Under the pieces are notes generated by a model, which was not told the DNA's origin, did not search any database, and saw only the letters and a list, made by a program, of their open reading frames with translations. Source: Lachnospiraceae bacterium (GTDB lineage Bacteria > Bacillota > Clostridia > Lachnospirales > Lachnospiraceae). From it: DNA of 50,568 bases. Shown here piece after piece: positions 9,053 through 17,500 of the stretch (the first letter of the stretch is position 1; each line of letters starts with the position of its first letter). The DNA lies in contig JAILLW010000030.1 in assembly GCA_024692955.1 (NCBI GenBank), forward strand, positions 1-50,568, in the 5' to 3' direction. Both the position numbers and the translations under genes were made by a program.

Positions 9053-9640
9053 TCAGACGAATTCCATCAGGTATTCCCGGATCCTGCCGAGACATTCCGT
9101 CAGGTTCTCATTGCAGAAGCGGATCCTGATCCCCGCCTCGAAAAGCTTCTCGTCCGAAAAATCCTCGGAGTCCGCAAGGAACCTCCGGCACATCTCCTCG
9201 TATTTCGGCTCCTCCTCACGCATCTCCCGGTTCAGTGCGCGTTGGAGCCTTATCCCGTCGTCCACCTCGAGGTAGACCGGGATCACGTATCTCCTGCCAT
9301 AATAATCGGCAGTTTTCGCGTAAGACTCAAGAGTCCCGATGATAAGATAGTTCTTTTTTTCCAGATTGACCGTACCGTCATCCACGGTGAAATAGCGCCA
9401 GAGCCCGTGATAGGTATGATAAACGCGGTCCTCGATGACTTTCTTCTCCCGGACGAGCTGATGGAAATGCTCATCATCCGTGAAATGATACTGGACTCCG
9501 TCCTCTTCATTCTCACGGATCGGTCTCGTCGTATAGGGGATCACCTTTTTAAAGTGAAAGGTGGGATCCCGCATCAGTTCCCGGTAGATCGTATCCTTTC
9601 CGGATGAACTTTTGCCCATCAAGTATACCATTTTTCCCAT
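9053..9640 (-). CDS. Guanylate kinase-like P-loop protein
   Basis: A 195-residue protein of the guanylate kinase fold. The P-loop is GKSSSGKDT near residue 9, and the GMP-binding-like region PYTTRPIRENEEDGVQYHF is near 35-53. The usual Gmk P-loop GPSGAGKST is altered here. The protein sits where thymidylate kinase (tmk) lies in the Bacillus yaaO-tmk-yaaR-holB cluster. It may be a second, diverged nucleotide kinase; whether it phosphorylates GMP is uncertain. GAGGAAGG precedes the start. A classical housekeeping gmk is expected elsewhere in the genome. Confidence 0.8.
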   Translation of the reverse strand: MGKMVYLMGKSSSGKDTIYRELMRDPTFHFKKVIPYTTRPIRENEEDGVQYHFTDDEHFHQLVREKKVIEDRVYHTYHGLWRYFTVDDGTVNLEKKNYLIIGTLESYAKTADYYGRRYVIPVYLEVDDGIRLQRALNREMREEEPKYEEMCRRFLADSEDFSDEKLFEAGIRIRFCNENLTECLGRIREYLMEFV

Positions 9641-9684
9641 ATGAATGAAACCTTCCTCTTTTTCGTAAGGCTCTTAACCGACGG

Positions 9685-11304
9685 TCACTGCCTCAAAAGG
9701 ACCGCGACCTTTCCCTCTTCAATACCCCTTATATCATATCCCGCGTCAAGAAGCGGGATCAGTTCCGAAACAAGTTTTTCGGGGATCCGCTCCCCGGGCA
9801 CCGCCATCGGCACTCCGGGCGGATAGGGAAAAAGAAAATCCCCCGCGATCCTTCCGGATGCATCCTCAACGGGAACAAAGGTTTCCGGAAGGGCAAATGC
9901 CTCGTAAAGAGGGATCACCGTCTCCGGCAGACGAAATCCCGAAAGCGCCGGGCAGCCATGACCCGGCTCACCGGGTGTTTCTTTATCCGGCCCCCCGGGT
10001 GTCTCTTTATCCGGCCCCCCGTGCTCATCCGGGCCCTCTTCAAGCTCCCGGTCGATCCCGGAAAGGGCCAGAATCAGACGTTTTACCCCTTCTTCGGTAT
10101 CCGAGCCGGTAAGGATCCCGAGCACGCACTGACCGGAGGCCATCTCCATCTCAATCCGATACCGGTCCCGGAGGCATTCAAAAAGCTCTCTTCCCGAGAA
10201 GGGCCTGCCCTTCCGGCCGGTACCCGGTTCCACCCGGAAAAGAAGTTTTCCCGGTTCATTGTACTTACAGATCTTAATCCGGTTGAGGTCCGAAATTTCG
10301 GACTCTATCCGGGATCTTGATCTCAGGATCTTTGAAAATCCCGGGTAATCCGGAAAAGCAGCGGTCTCCACCGCCCGGTCAAGCCCGGCCATCAGCGGAT
10401 AGGAGGGGGAACTTGTCTGGTAGATCCGGAGAAATTTCCGTAGAATCCCTCTGTTTATCCTTTCGCCGTTCACATGGATCAGTGCAGTCTGGGTAGGGGC
10501 CGGCAGAGTCTTATGAGCGGAATGGATCACCAGGTCCGCACCGAGGCGTACGGCATTTTCCGGAAAGCCTTTCGCAAATCCGAAGTGTGCCCCATGGGCT
10601 TCATCCACGATGAGCGGCAGACCGTACGCGTGTGTCAGTTTTGAAATGACACGAATGTCGGATATGATCCCCTCGTATGTCGGTGATGTGATAAGAACAC
10701 CGACGATTCTGTCATTTTTCGCGATCGAGTCTTTAAGCGCCTCTTCAACCGCCTCCGGTGTGATCCTTCCCGGGATTCCGAACGCCGTGTCATATTCGGG
10801 AAGAACGTATCTTAAGTCGAGACGATTCAGGATGGCCGCGTGATAAACGGATCTGTGGCAGTTTCGCGCGATAAGGAGGACCGGATGCCTCTGCCCGGCA
10901 CTCTCTTCTTTCCCTTCATGATCCACCCGGAGACCGTCAGCAACCGGTCCGGATGCCCTATTGACCGCCACGGTCGATATTGCCGCAAGAATCCCGGCCG
11001 TGCTTCCGTTTACAAGAAAATGGGTCTCTTCGCTTCCATAGGCCTTTGCCGCGCGCTCCTCCGCTTCCTTCAGAATCCCGGAAGCATGATTCAGGTCATC
11101 GAAGCCGCTGATCTCCGTAATGTCGATCCCGTAAAGGCAGGCGAGCCTGTCCGTGGCAGTTCCCGGAGCATGTTCCGAAACATCTTCCGAAAGCGAAAGA
11201 CTGCCCGGATTTCTCTTATGTCCGGGCATATGAAACGGATAGGATTCTCCGCCGCAGTATTCCGTTAAGCGGTCAAGAAGATCCGCCCGCTTTTTCTTCT
11301 CCAT
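9685..11304 (-). CDS. Orn/Lys/Arg decarboxylase-family PLP enzyme (YaaO-like)
   Basis: A 539-residue fold-type I PLP enzyme. The N-terminal YPFHMPGHKRNP motif, the substrate/PLP Asp in VDEAHGAHFGF (about residue 230) and the PLP Lys in SAHKTLPAPTQ (about 260) are all present. The family decarboxylates arginine, lysine or ornithine for polyamine synthesis or acid resistance; the substrate here is unknown. A Gly/Pro/Asp-rich linker near residues 415-445 contains a perfect 8-residue duplication (GPDKETPG) and separates the catalytic core from the C-terminal Orn_DC_C-like domain. It occupies the yaaO position of the conserved cluster, 45 bases after the HD gene. Confidence 0.88.
   Translation of the reverse strand: MEKKKRADLLDRLTEYCGGESYPFHMPGHKRNPGSLSLSEDVSEHAPGTATDRLACLYGIDITEISGFDDLNHASGILKEAEERAAKAYGSEETHFLVNGSTAGILAAISTVAVNRASGPVADGLRVDHEGKEESAGQRHPVLLIARNCHRSVYHAAILNRLDLRYVLPEYDTAFGIPGRITPEAVEEALKDSIAKNDRIVGVLITSPTYEGIISDIRVISKLTHAYGLPLIVDEAHGAHFGFAKGFPENAVRLGADLVIHSAHKTLPAPTQTALIHVNGERINRGILRKFLRIYQTSSPSYPLMAGLDRAVETAAFPDYPGFSKILRSRSRIESEISDLNRIKICKYNEPGKLLFRVEPGTGRKGRPFSGRELFECLRDRYRIEMEMASGQCVLGILTGSDTEEGVKRLILALSGIDRELEEGPDEHGGPDKETPGGPDKETPGEPGHGCPALSGFRLPETVIPLYEAFALPETFVPVEDASGRIAGDFLFPYPPGVPMAVPGERIPEKLVSELIPLLDAGYDIRGIEEGKVAVLLRQ
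9971..10018. repeat. 24-bp in-frame tandem duplication inside the decarboxylase gene
   Basis: Two 24-base copies (9971-9994 and 9995-10018), differing at one base, encode GPDKETPG twice. Being a multiple of three it lengthens the interdomain linker without changing frame. Related Gly/Pro codons continue on both sides, so the linker probably grew by slippage. Confidence 0.85.
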
Positions 11305-11349
11305 GATCGATCCTGATTGTCAGTTTCTCATTGCCGGATTTTCTTCCGG

Positions 11350-11946
11350 TCAGGCTGATCTTGATCTGTTCATCTTTTTTGTGATCTTCCGCCTTAACTT
11401 CCGTTCCGATTTCTCCGGCCGCGTCCCTGCCGCACCCTTCCGGAGCTTCAGGGTCTCCAGCAGCGAACAGTATTTATCCGCAAAGGTTACGACCCAGGCC
11501 TCCGTGCATTTCGGCGGGATCACGGTCATAGGCCACATATGCTTCTTGATGATATCCGCTTCCCGCGGAGTAAGATCATAATCCCTGCTGGCGTTTTTCA
11601 GTGCGATCCCGGGATGATAGAAACCATGAAGGCTCCCATGCTGTTCCCTGTAATCCACCCTTTCCCGGTCATGCCAATCGTAGAGGAAATAATCATGCAG
11701 AAGAGCCCCTCTTACCATCTCCTTCTCTCTCACTGGAAGATGCAGGTATTTACAGATAAGAAGGCTCTGCTTCGCCACATCGATGCAATGCCGGTGTACC
11801 GGGATCGATCCGTGCTGTACATGTGCCCTGGTGCTCTGAAACTTTTCGGACACGAGGATGTCCTCCGCATGCTCCTTCAGCTTCCGGTGCAGCTCTTTCT
11901 GTTTGTTATAACGCCTCTGCGCCTTTGAGATCAGTTCTTTTCTCAT
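11350..11946 (-). CDS. HD-domain phosphohydrolase
   Basis: A 198-residue HD-superfamily protein. The metal-binding pattern is visible as HRHCIDVAKQS near residue 50, GALLHDYFLYDWH near 84 (the HD pair) and later HPGIALKNAS. The family hydrolyses phosphate esters, often nucleotides; substrate unknown. The start at 11946 is chosen because GAAAGGAC precedes it; a longer frame reads back through the promoter. The C-terminus is strongly basic (RKLRRKITKKMNRSRSA), suggesting RNA or nucleotide contact. First gene of the long minus-strand run, preceded by a promoter. Confidence 0.85.
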   Translation of the reverse strand: MRKELISKAQRRYNKQKELHRKLKEHAEDILVSEKFQSTRAHVQHGSIPVHRHCIDVAKQSLLICKYLHLPVREKEMVRGALLHDYFLYDWHDRERVDYREQHGSLHGFYHPGIALKNASRDYDLTPREADIIKKHMWPMTVIPPKCTEAWVVTFADKYCSLLETLKLRKGAAGTRPEKSERKLRRKITKKMNRSRSA

Positions 11947-11973
11947 ATGGGTCCTTTCAAACAGCCACCTTAC

Positions 11974-12003
11974 AGTATACCACGAAAAGCTTCCGAATTC
12001 CAA
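11974..12003 (-). promoter_or_regulatory. Sigma-A-type promoter for the HD-decarboxylase-holB run
   Basis: On the minus strand, TTGGAA (12003-11998), an 18-base spacer and TATACT (11979-11974). It lies about 28 bases upstream of the HD gene start and is the only convincing promoter seen for the run that follows. Confidence 0.7.
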
Positions 12004-12021
12004 CTGCAACAAAAAGTCTCA

Positions 12022-12050
12022 CATACAACACCTTCTCATTATGATATAAT
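12022..12050 (+). promoter_or_regulatory. Sigma-A-type promoter for the isomerase-oxidase pair
   Basis: A perfect TATAAT at 12045-12050 with a weak CATACA at -35 (12022-12027, spacer 17). It is followed by a strong AAAGGAGGT ribosome site before 12081. Confidence 0.65.
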
Positions 12051-12080
12051 AAAGCCGCAGGCGAAAGGAGGTAATTCTTT

Positions 12081-12914
12081 ATGAAGCTCGGAACATCATC
12101 GCCGCTTGCCCACACATCCGCGGCTGACTGGGCCGCGAAACAAAAAGCGCTCGGCTGCGGGGCAGTGGTCTTTCCCGTACAGAGCAACGAGCCGGAGGAG
12201 CGGATCCTCGCCTATAAGGAAGCCGCTGACAAGGCGGGCCTTATGATCGCGGAGGTCGGCATCTGGAGAAACGCCCTTTCGCCGGATCCCGCAGAGCGGA
12301 AAAAGAATGTGGATTACAGTGTGGAGCAGCTTCGCCTCGCGGACTTTCTCGGCGCCCGCTGCTGCGTGAATGTGGCAGGTGCCTTCGGGCCGCTCTGGGA
12401 CGGCCCCTATGCTGCGAATTTCACTGAGGAAGCCAGAAAAGAAACGATCCGCATGGTCCGTGAGATCATCGACCGGGCCGGTCCGAAGAATACCTGTTTT
12501 ACACTTGAGCCCATGCCCTGGATGGTTCCGACGGGGCCGGAGGATTACGAACGGCTCCTTGAGGAAGTGGAAAGAGACCGCTTTGCCGTGCATATGGATG
12601 TCTTTAATATGGTGAATTCCATCGACCGGTTTTTTCATGCGAAGGAACTCGTCGATGAATGTGCCGAGCGCCTTGGCAAAAGGATCCGGAGCTGCCATCT
12701 TAAGGATGTGCACCTTGGTGAAGAGTTCACGGTCCGGCTCATTGAATGCGGTCCCGGAGACGGGGAATTCCCGGTTCGCTATTACGCGGAAAAGATGCAC
12801 GAACTGGATCCGGAAATGCCGATGATCCTTGAGCATCTTCAGACCGATGAAGAATACCTGAAATACCTGAATTATCTGAAGGAGGAACTCCATGGACTAT
12901 ATGAGACTTTCTGA
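12081..12914 (+). CDS. Sugar phosphate isomerase/epimerase (xylose isomerase-like TIM barrel)
   Basis: A 277-residue AP_endonuc_2-type TIM-barrel protein. The expected metal ligands are visible: Glu in FTLEPMPW (about 153), Asp in VHMDVFN (about 181), His in RSCHLKDVH (about 210) and Glu in MILEHL (about 251). Members isomerise or epimerise sugars, inositols or related polyols; the substrate cannot be told. A strong Shine-Dalgarno site precedes the start. Its 3' end overlaps the FMN oxidoreductase gene by 23 bases in another frame, so the two probably act in the same small catabolic step. Confidence 0.85.
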   Translation: MKLGTSSPLAHTSAADWAAKQKALGCGAVVFPVQSNEPEERILAYKEAADKAGLMIAEVGIWRNALSPDPAERKKNVDYSVEQLRLADFLGARCCVNVAGAFGPLWDGPYAANFTEEARKETIRMVREIIDRAGPKNTCFTLEPMPWMVPTGPEDYERLLEEVERDRFAVHMDVFNMVNSIDRFFHAKELVDECAERLGKRIRSCHLKDVHLGEEFTVRLIECGPGDGEFPVRYYAEKMHELDPEMPMILEHLQTDEEYLKYLNYLKEELHGLYETF

Positions 12915-13809
12915 TGCGAACGTGATCAACGAAAAATATATGGACTCGATCCTGATCGAGGAACGGCTCATCGATTCCGTCGTGGCCGATACATCGATAA
13001 GGTTTTTCGGCGAGACCTTCGATATGCCCGTTATGACGCCGGCCTTTTCCCATCTTCCGAACTACGGCGGCAGGGAATACAGCGGGCTTGAGGAATACTC
13101 CTTCGCAGCGAAAGAGTGCAATATCCTCAATTTCTGCGGGATGATGGAAAATGATCAGTTTGAAAAGCTGATAAAGACCGGCGCGAAGACCGTCCGGATC
13201 GTGAAGCCCTATGCGGATCATGAAAAGGTGATCGATCAGATGCGCTGCGCGGAGAGTGCCGGCGCCTTCGGGATCGGAATGGACATCGATCACATCTTCG
13301 GGCCGGAGGGCCGCGATGTGGTCGTCGGTGAGGAGATGGCACCGCAGACCTTTGATATGCTCCGGTCTTATGTGGAACTTACGAAGCTTCCCTTCGTGGT
13401 AAAGGGCGTACTCAGTGTATCCGATGCCGTAAAATGCGCAGATCTCGGGGCAAAAGCCATTATCGTCAGCCACCATCACGGAAGGCTTCCCTACGCGGTG
13501 CCGCCGATGATGATCCTGCCCACGATCCGAAAAGCGCTGAGCGGCCGGGATGTCCGGATTATCGTAGATTGCGGGATCGTAACGGGGGCGGATGTGTTCA
13601 AAGCCATCGCTCTCGGCGCGGACGCGGCGGCCGTCGGAAGATCCATGCTGTCCTCCCTGGAAAAAGACGGAATCCCCGGCACGGTCTCCTTCCTTAAAAA
13701 TGTAGGGAAAGAGCTTCGGTATATCATGAGCTTCACGGGATTTTCCGGGGTATCGAAGATCGATCCTTCCGTATTGCATTTTACCTCTTCAGATCCCTGC
13801 CCGCGATGA
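12892..13809 (+). CDS. FMN-dependent alpha-hydroxyacid dehydrogenase/oxidase-like protein
   Basis: A 305-residue member of the FMN-dependent hydroxyacid oxidase (glycolate/lactate oxidase) fold. Seen: FVVKGVLS with the FMN-phosphate-region Lys, the active-site pattern SHHHGRL in place of SNHGGRQ (catalytic His and Arg kept), DCGIVTGADV in place of DGGIRRGTDV, and ALGADAAAVGRSML. It is shorter than most family members (about 350-380). The Asn-to-His and Gly-to-His changes next to the catalytic His suggest a shifted substrate. GAAGGAGGAAC precedes the start, and the first codons overlap the preceding isomerase gene. Confidence 0.82.
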   Translation: MDYMRLSDANVINEKYMDSILIEERLIDSVVADTSIRFFGETFDMPVMTPAFSHLPNYGGREYSGLEEYSFAAKECNILNFCGMMENDQFEKLIKTGAKTVRIVKPYADHEKVIDQMRCAESAGAFGIGMDIDHIFGPEGRDVVVGEEMAPQTFDMLRSYVELTKLPFVVKGVLSVSDAVKCADLGAKAIIVSHHHGRLPYAVPPMMILPTIRKALSGRDVRIIVDCGIVTGADVFKAIALGADAAAVGRSMLSSLEKDGIPGTVSFLKNVGKELRYIMSFTGFSGVSKIDPSVLHFTSSDPCPR

Positions 13810-13899
13810 GGTCAAAGGCTTCTTCCGGTCTCCGGCCGGGGGCGCGCTTCCGGTTCCGCTGATCATCACTTTCTCCGATGGGGGCTTCGCGGCGCTTTC

Positions 13900-14340
13900 T
13901 CAGATCGTATACATATCCCAGCTGCCGGAAAAGCGGTTCCGGCAGCTGTCCGCAAAATCGCTTAGCCTGAGATCATTCGTATATCGTTTCAGGCTGTCAT
14001 TGATCCTTCCCCAGAAGCATTCATTGATGACGGATCGCAGTTCGCCTTCTTCATCCCCCTCATCCATATCCGCAAGGATATTGCTGTCGAGGGCATTTAA
14101 AACTTCCGAAAGCCGGATCTCCCCGGGCGGCTTCGAGAGTGTATATCCTCCGCGCAGCCCCTTCTGTGCCGTTATGAATCCCCCCTGCCTGAGCAGCATC
14201 AGAATCTGTTCCAGATACTTTCGGGAAATATTCTGCCGCTGCGAGATCTCCGGTGCGGACACGCTCTGCCCGTCCGCACTGTGGAGCACGATATCCGTAA
14301 GCGCGATCAGTCCGTATTCCACTCTTGTCGATACTTTCAT
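13900..14340 (-). CDS. Rrf2-family transcriptional regulator without the Fe-S cysteine cluster
   Basis: A 146-residue winged-helix regulator. The N-terminus MKVSTRVEYGLIALTDIV and the helix NISRKYLEQILMLLRQGG with wing KGLRGGYTLSKPP are typical of Rrf2. The three closely spaced cysteines that bind an Fe-S cluster in IscR/NsrR are absent (only two distant Cys, near residues 110 and 134). It may therefore resemble CymR, which senses through a partner protein. It is transcribed alone from a near-consensus promoter carrying a candidate operator, so autoregulation is likely. It converges on the isomerase-oxidase pair. Confidence 0.9.
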   Translation of the reverse strand: MKVSTRVEYGLIALTDIVLHSADGQSVSAPEISQRQNISRKYLEQILMLLRQGGFITAQKGLRGGYTLSKPPGEIRLSEVLNALDSNILADMDEGDEEGELRSVINECFWGRINDSLKRYTNDLRLSDFADSCRNRFSGSWDMYTI

Positions 14341-14376
14341 CTGCTTTCCCCTTTTCGTTCCGTTACGTTTTAGATG

Positions 14377-14409
14377 ATTATATGAGCATTAGCCTACTAT
14401 GTCAATAGG
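14377..14409 (-). promoter_or_regulatory. Consensus promoter with overlapping dyad for the Rrf2 gene
   Basis: On the minus strand, a perfect TTGACA (14405-14400), a 17-base spacer and a perfect TATAAT (14382-14377). The -35 box lies inside an imperfect 17-base dyad, CCTATTGACATAGTAGG (14409-14393), a plausible autoregulatory Rrf2 operator because binding would block -35. Confidence 0.85.
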
Positions 14410-14455
14410 TTTTTGAAGTTTTCCGGGCGCCTTCTTTTCCATATGGTCCTTCCGC

Positions 14456-14488
14456 AAAAAGGACTCCCACGCCATCGCGCAGGAGTCC
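14456..14488 (-). terminator. Rho-independent terminator of the wall-binding protein gene
   Basis: On the minus strand, a 12-bp stem GGACTCCTGCGC / GCGTGGGAGTCC (two G-U pairs) with loop GATG, directly followed by TTTTT. A second small hairpin (ACCGG/CCGGT) lies at 14501-14520, between the stop codon and this stem. Confidence 0.9.
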
Positions 14489-14534
14489 CGTTCATTTCAT
14501 ACCGGTCTTTCGGTGCCGGTAACCGTTATTGCTT

Positions 14535-17500
14535 TTAACCAATTATAAATGAAGACATTCCGCCATAGGCATCGAACGTAAGGATATAGGTTGCTCCCCA
14601 CATGCTGAACTTTTTGACACCACCGGCAGGAAGTCCGTTTTTAAGCAGCACCAGTTTCGGTTCTCCGGAACCGGATGATATCATATAGCATCCGCTGACC
14701 GGCTTTCCGGTCATCTTATTAAGGAGAGGCTTAAGCTTTCCGTTCCTGTCTGTCCTGATCTCGGAATATACGGCAATCTTCGCCATATATTCCTGCTCAG
14801 TCATGCCGCCCGTGTCTCCCAGATCGGCTTTCAGCATCGCTTCCATTTCAAACAGTGTAACCGGGCTTCCGGGCGATAATGCTTCGGATACGGTCCAGTT
14901 CTTCCCCGACTTTACGAACCAGGAATAGTCCTCCACGATCACCCCGTATTTGTTCGTATGACAGGTCTTTCCTTCCATGATAAATGTCCCGGTATAGACA
15001 CTTCCGTCCTCATTGATCCTGACGCGAAGTTTACTCGAACCATTCATATTTTTTCTAAGCAAAGCTTCATTGTTAAGTACCTTTGCATCCGCTGCCGGAA
15101 GACCGGGCCAGCGCTCAACCTCCACGATATGATGCTCTTTCGCTCCCGCCGGAAGAAGCCCCATGGCACCGTTCCTTGACACATAATACTTCTTTCCGAT
15201 CTTCACCAGTTCCAAAGACCCGCTCATTGATTCTTTCGAAGCCCCGAAGAGTTTCCCGTCGCTCTCAAAGTATAAGACGGCATATACGGAGCCGAGAATC
15301 ACTCCCTTCTGCATTCCGGTTGCGGGCAGGGCGTCCTTTCCGGTCATAAGGGCTCCGCCTGATGATCCGTCGTTATACTGTAAGAAGCCGTTCTTCAACG
15401 GAGTCGCCACCCCGTCAATGATCCTTGAAAAGGCTTTGATACTTCCGTCGGAATTAAATGCCACCGTAACAGAATTGTAAACGGTTTCGGTAACCGGTTC
15501 CGTCAGCTCCGGATCAAAGGACATCCTTCCGTCGCGTCCGTAATAATACCATTTCTTTTTCGTCTTCCGGAATGCGTACTTTTCCATATGGCCGTCGGCA
15601 AGGTCGAAATAATACCATGCCTTCGATCCGTCGGAAAGCGTTACCTCGGTGCGTCCTTTTGCAACGGTCCCGTCCTTTTTCCGGTAAACGGTCTGCATAT
15701 TTCCGTCCGCATCCTCAAAGGTGAACAGTCCGGCTGAGTTTTTCGTTACGGAACCGTCCTTTCCGGTGTGATAGATCTTCCCCCTGGCTGCGGCAGCATT
15801 TCCGTCCGTTACCAGGGCGCCGAGCGGCATAAGGGCCCTGTCCGTATTGAAATACAGTTCCTTTGTCGCCTCTCCTGCCACGGGATTTCCGTCAAGATCG
15901 GTCTTTATGCTTCCGTTCCCGTTAAGCAGGGGAGCATTTATCCTTTTCAGTCCCGTAATGGCCGCGCCCGACTTCGGATCAAAGAAGAAATAGTACGGAC
16001 CGGCATGATAATCACCCCCGAAATCCGTAGTGTCATCCACATTGCGGATCGCAGCCGCGCTTTTCACCTTCCGCCAGCCCGTGAGCAGGCAGGGATTGCC
16101 CGGTTCATCGCTGAAAAGATACATCTTTCCTTTTATGATGAACAAAGTTTCACCGTCATCACTTCCGGCAGGCGCAAGCATTCCCTGATCGAAGGCATAG
16201 TATTTCTTCCCGTTCAGTTCCTGCCATCCGCCCGTTTTTACGCTTCCGTCCTTATTCACCATATACTGGTATTTATCCGAACAGCGTTCAATACGAACCG
16301 AATCTCCGGTAAGAACATGGAAATCTTCGGGGTCATTACCTTTGGTGTTTATCGCATAATATTTCTTTCCGCATTTTATGCCACCGCCTTGCATGGCTTT
16401 CAGCTGTTTTCCGCTGCTGCTGAAAATATAGGTCTTATCTCCGTCCGTGAAAAGACCCGTGGCGAGCTCTCCGGTCTCATTCTTTACATATACGAACTCC
16501 TTATCACCGGGATCCCCGAGCGCCCGGAATCCGGCCTCCGTACATATGGTTCCGTCCTCAAGGCAAAGATAAAGCTTTTTCTTCCAGGTAACGACTCTGC
16601 TTTTTTCATTCTTCTTAAGTACTGTCCCGAGCCGCGCGGTTTCGGGATCGAACCAGTAGGTCTTATCGCCGATCTTCACAAGGCCGGTCTGCAGCTTACC
16701 CTTTCCATCCGTATGATATACGCGGATATCAGGATTCTCATAGATCCATTCGTCTTTTATCAGGCTTATACCATAATAGTTCTGATAATAGGAAACACCC
16801 TTTTCCGGTTTTCCCTTCTGATCGAGTTTTACATAGAGCTCAGTTGTATAATCTGTTAAATAACCTGTAACCAGCGCAAAGTCCCCGGAACCCAAAAGCC
16901 TTCCTTCGGCATCGAAGGTGCAGGATACTCCCTTGATGATTACGGTGCAGTTTGTGTAAAGCTTTCCGTCAGGATCCGCGTAGTAGGTCCCGTCCTTATC
17001 GGAGACGAACCTGTTCGTGATAACGGCACCCTTTTTGTCCGCGAAATAATAGGTTACTCCCGGAGTATATGCCTGATACCTCCTGTTGATCGGGATCATT
17101 CCGCCAATACTCGGCACATATTTTTTCCCTTTGATCACAAAGGGCCCGGTGACTGCGGCACCGGTATCCGGATCAAAATAAAACGCGGAATCTGCTTTGG
17201 AAATACGACTGACTCTGTTTTCGTCTTTGTCAAAATACGCGAATCCGGTAGCACAGATCCCTTTCTCAAAGTAATAAGACTTTTCTCCGATCGTTTCTGC
17301 CCCGTTTTTCGCGCTGAAGGAGCCGTCATTTTCGAAAAGATAGGTAAACCCCTTCCCGCGGGGAACAAAGTTCCCCTTTGGGACCCACTTTCCGGTCGAA
17401 GGATCGATGTAATATTCTTTTCCCCCGCTCTTTATCCAGCCGGTCTTCACCGCTCCGGATTTATCGAGCTGATAGATATAACCGGGGAACGCCGCATCCA

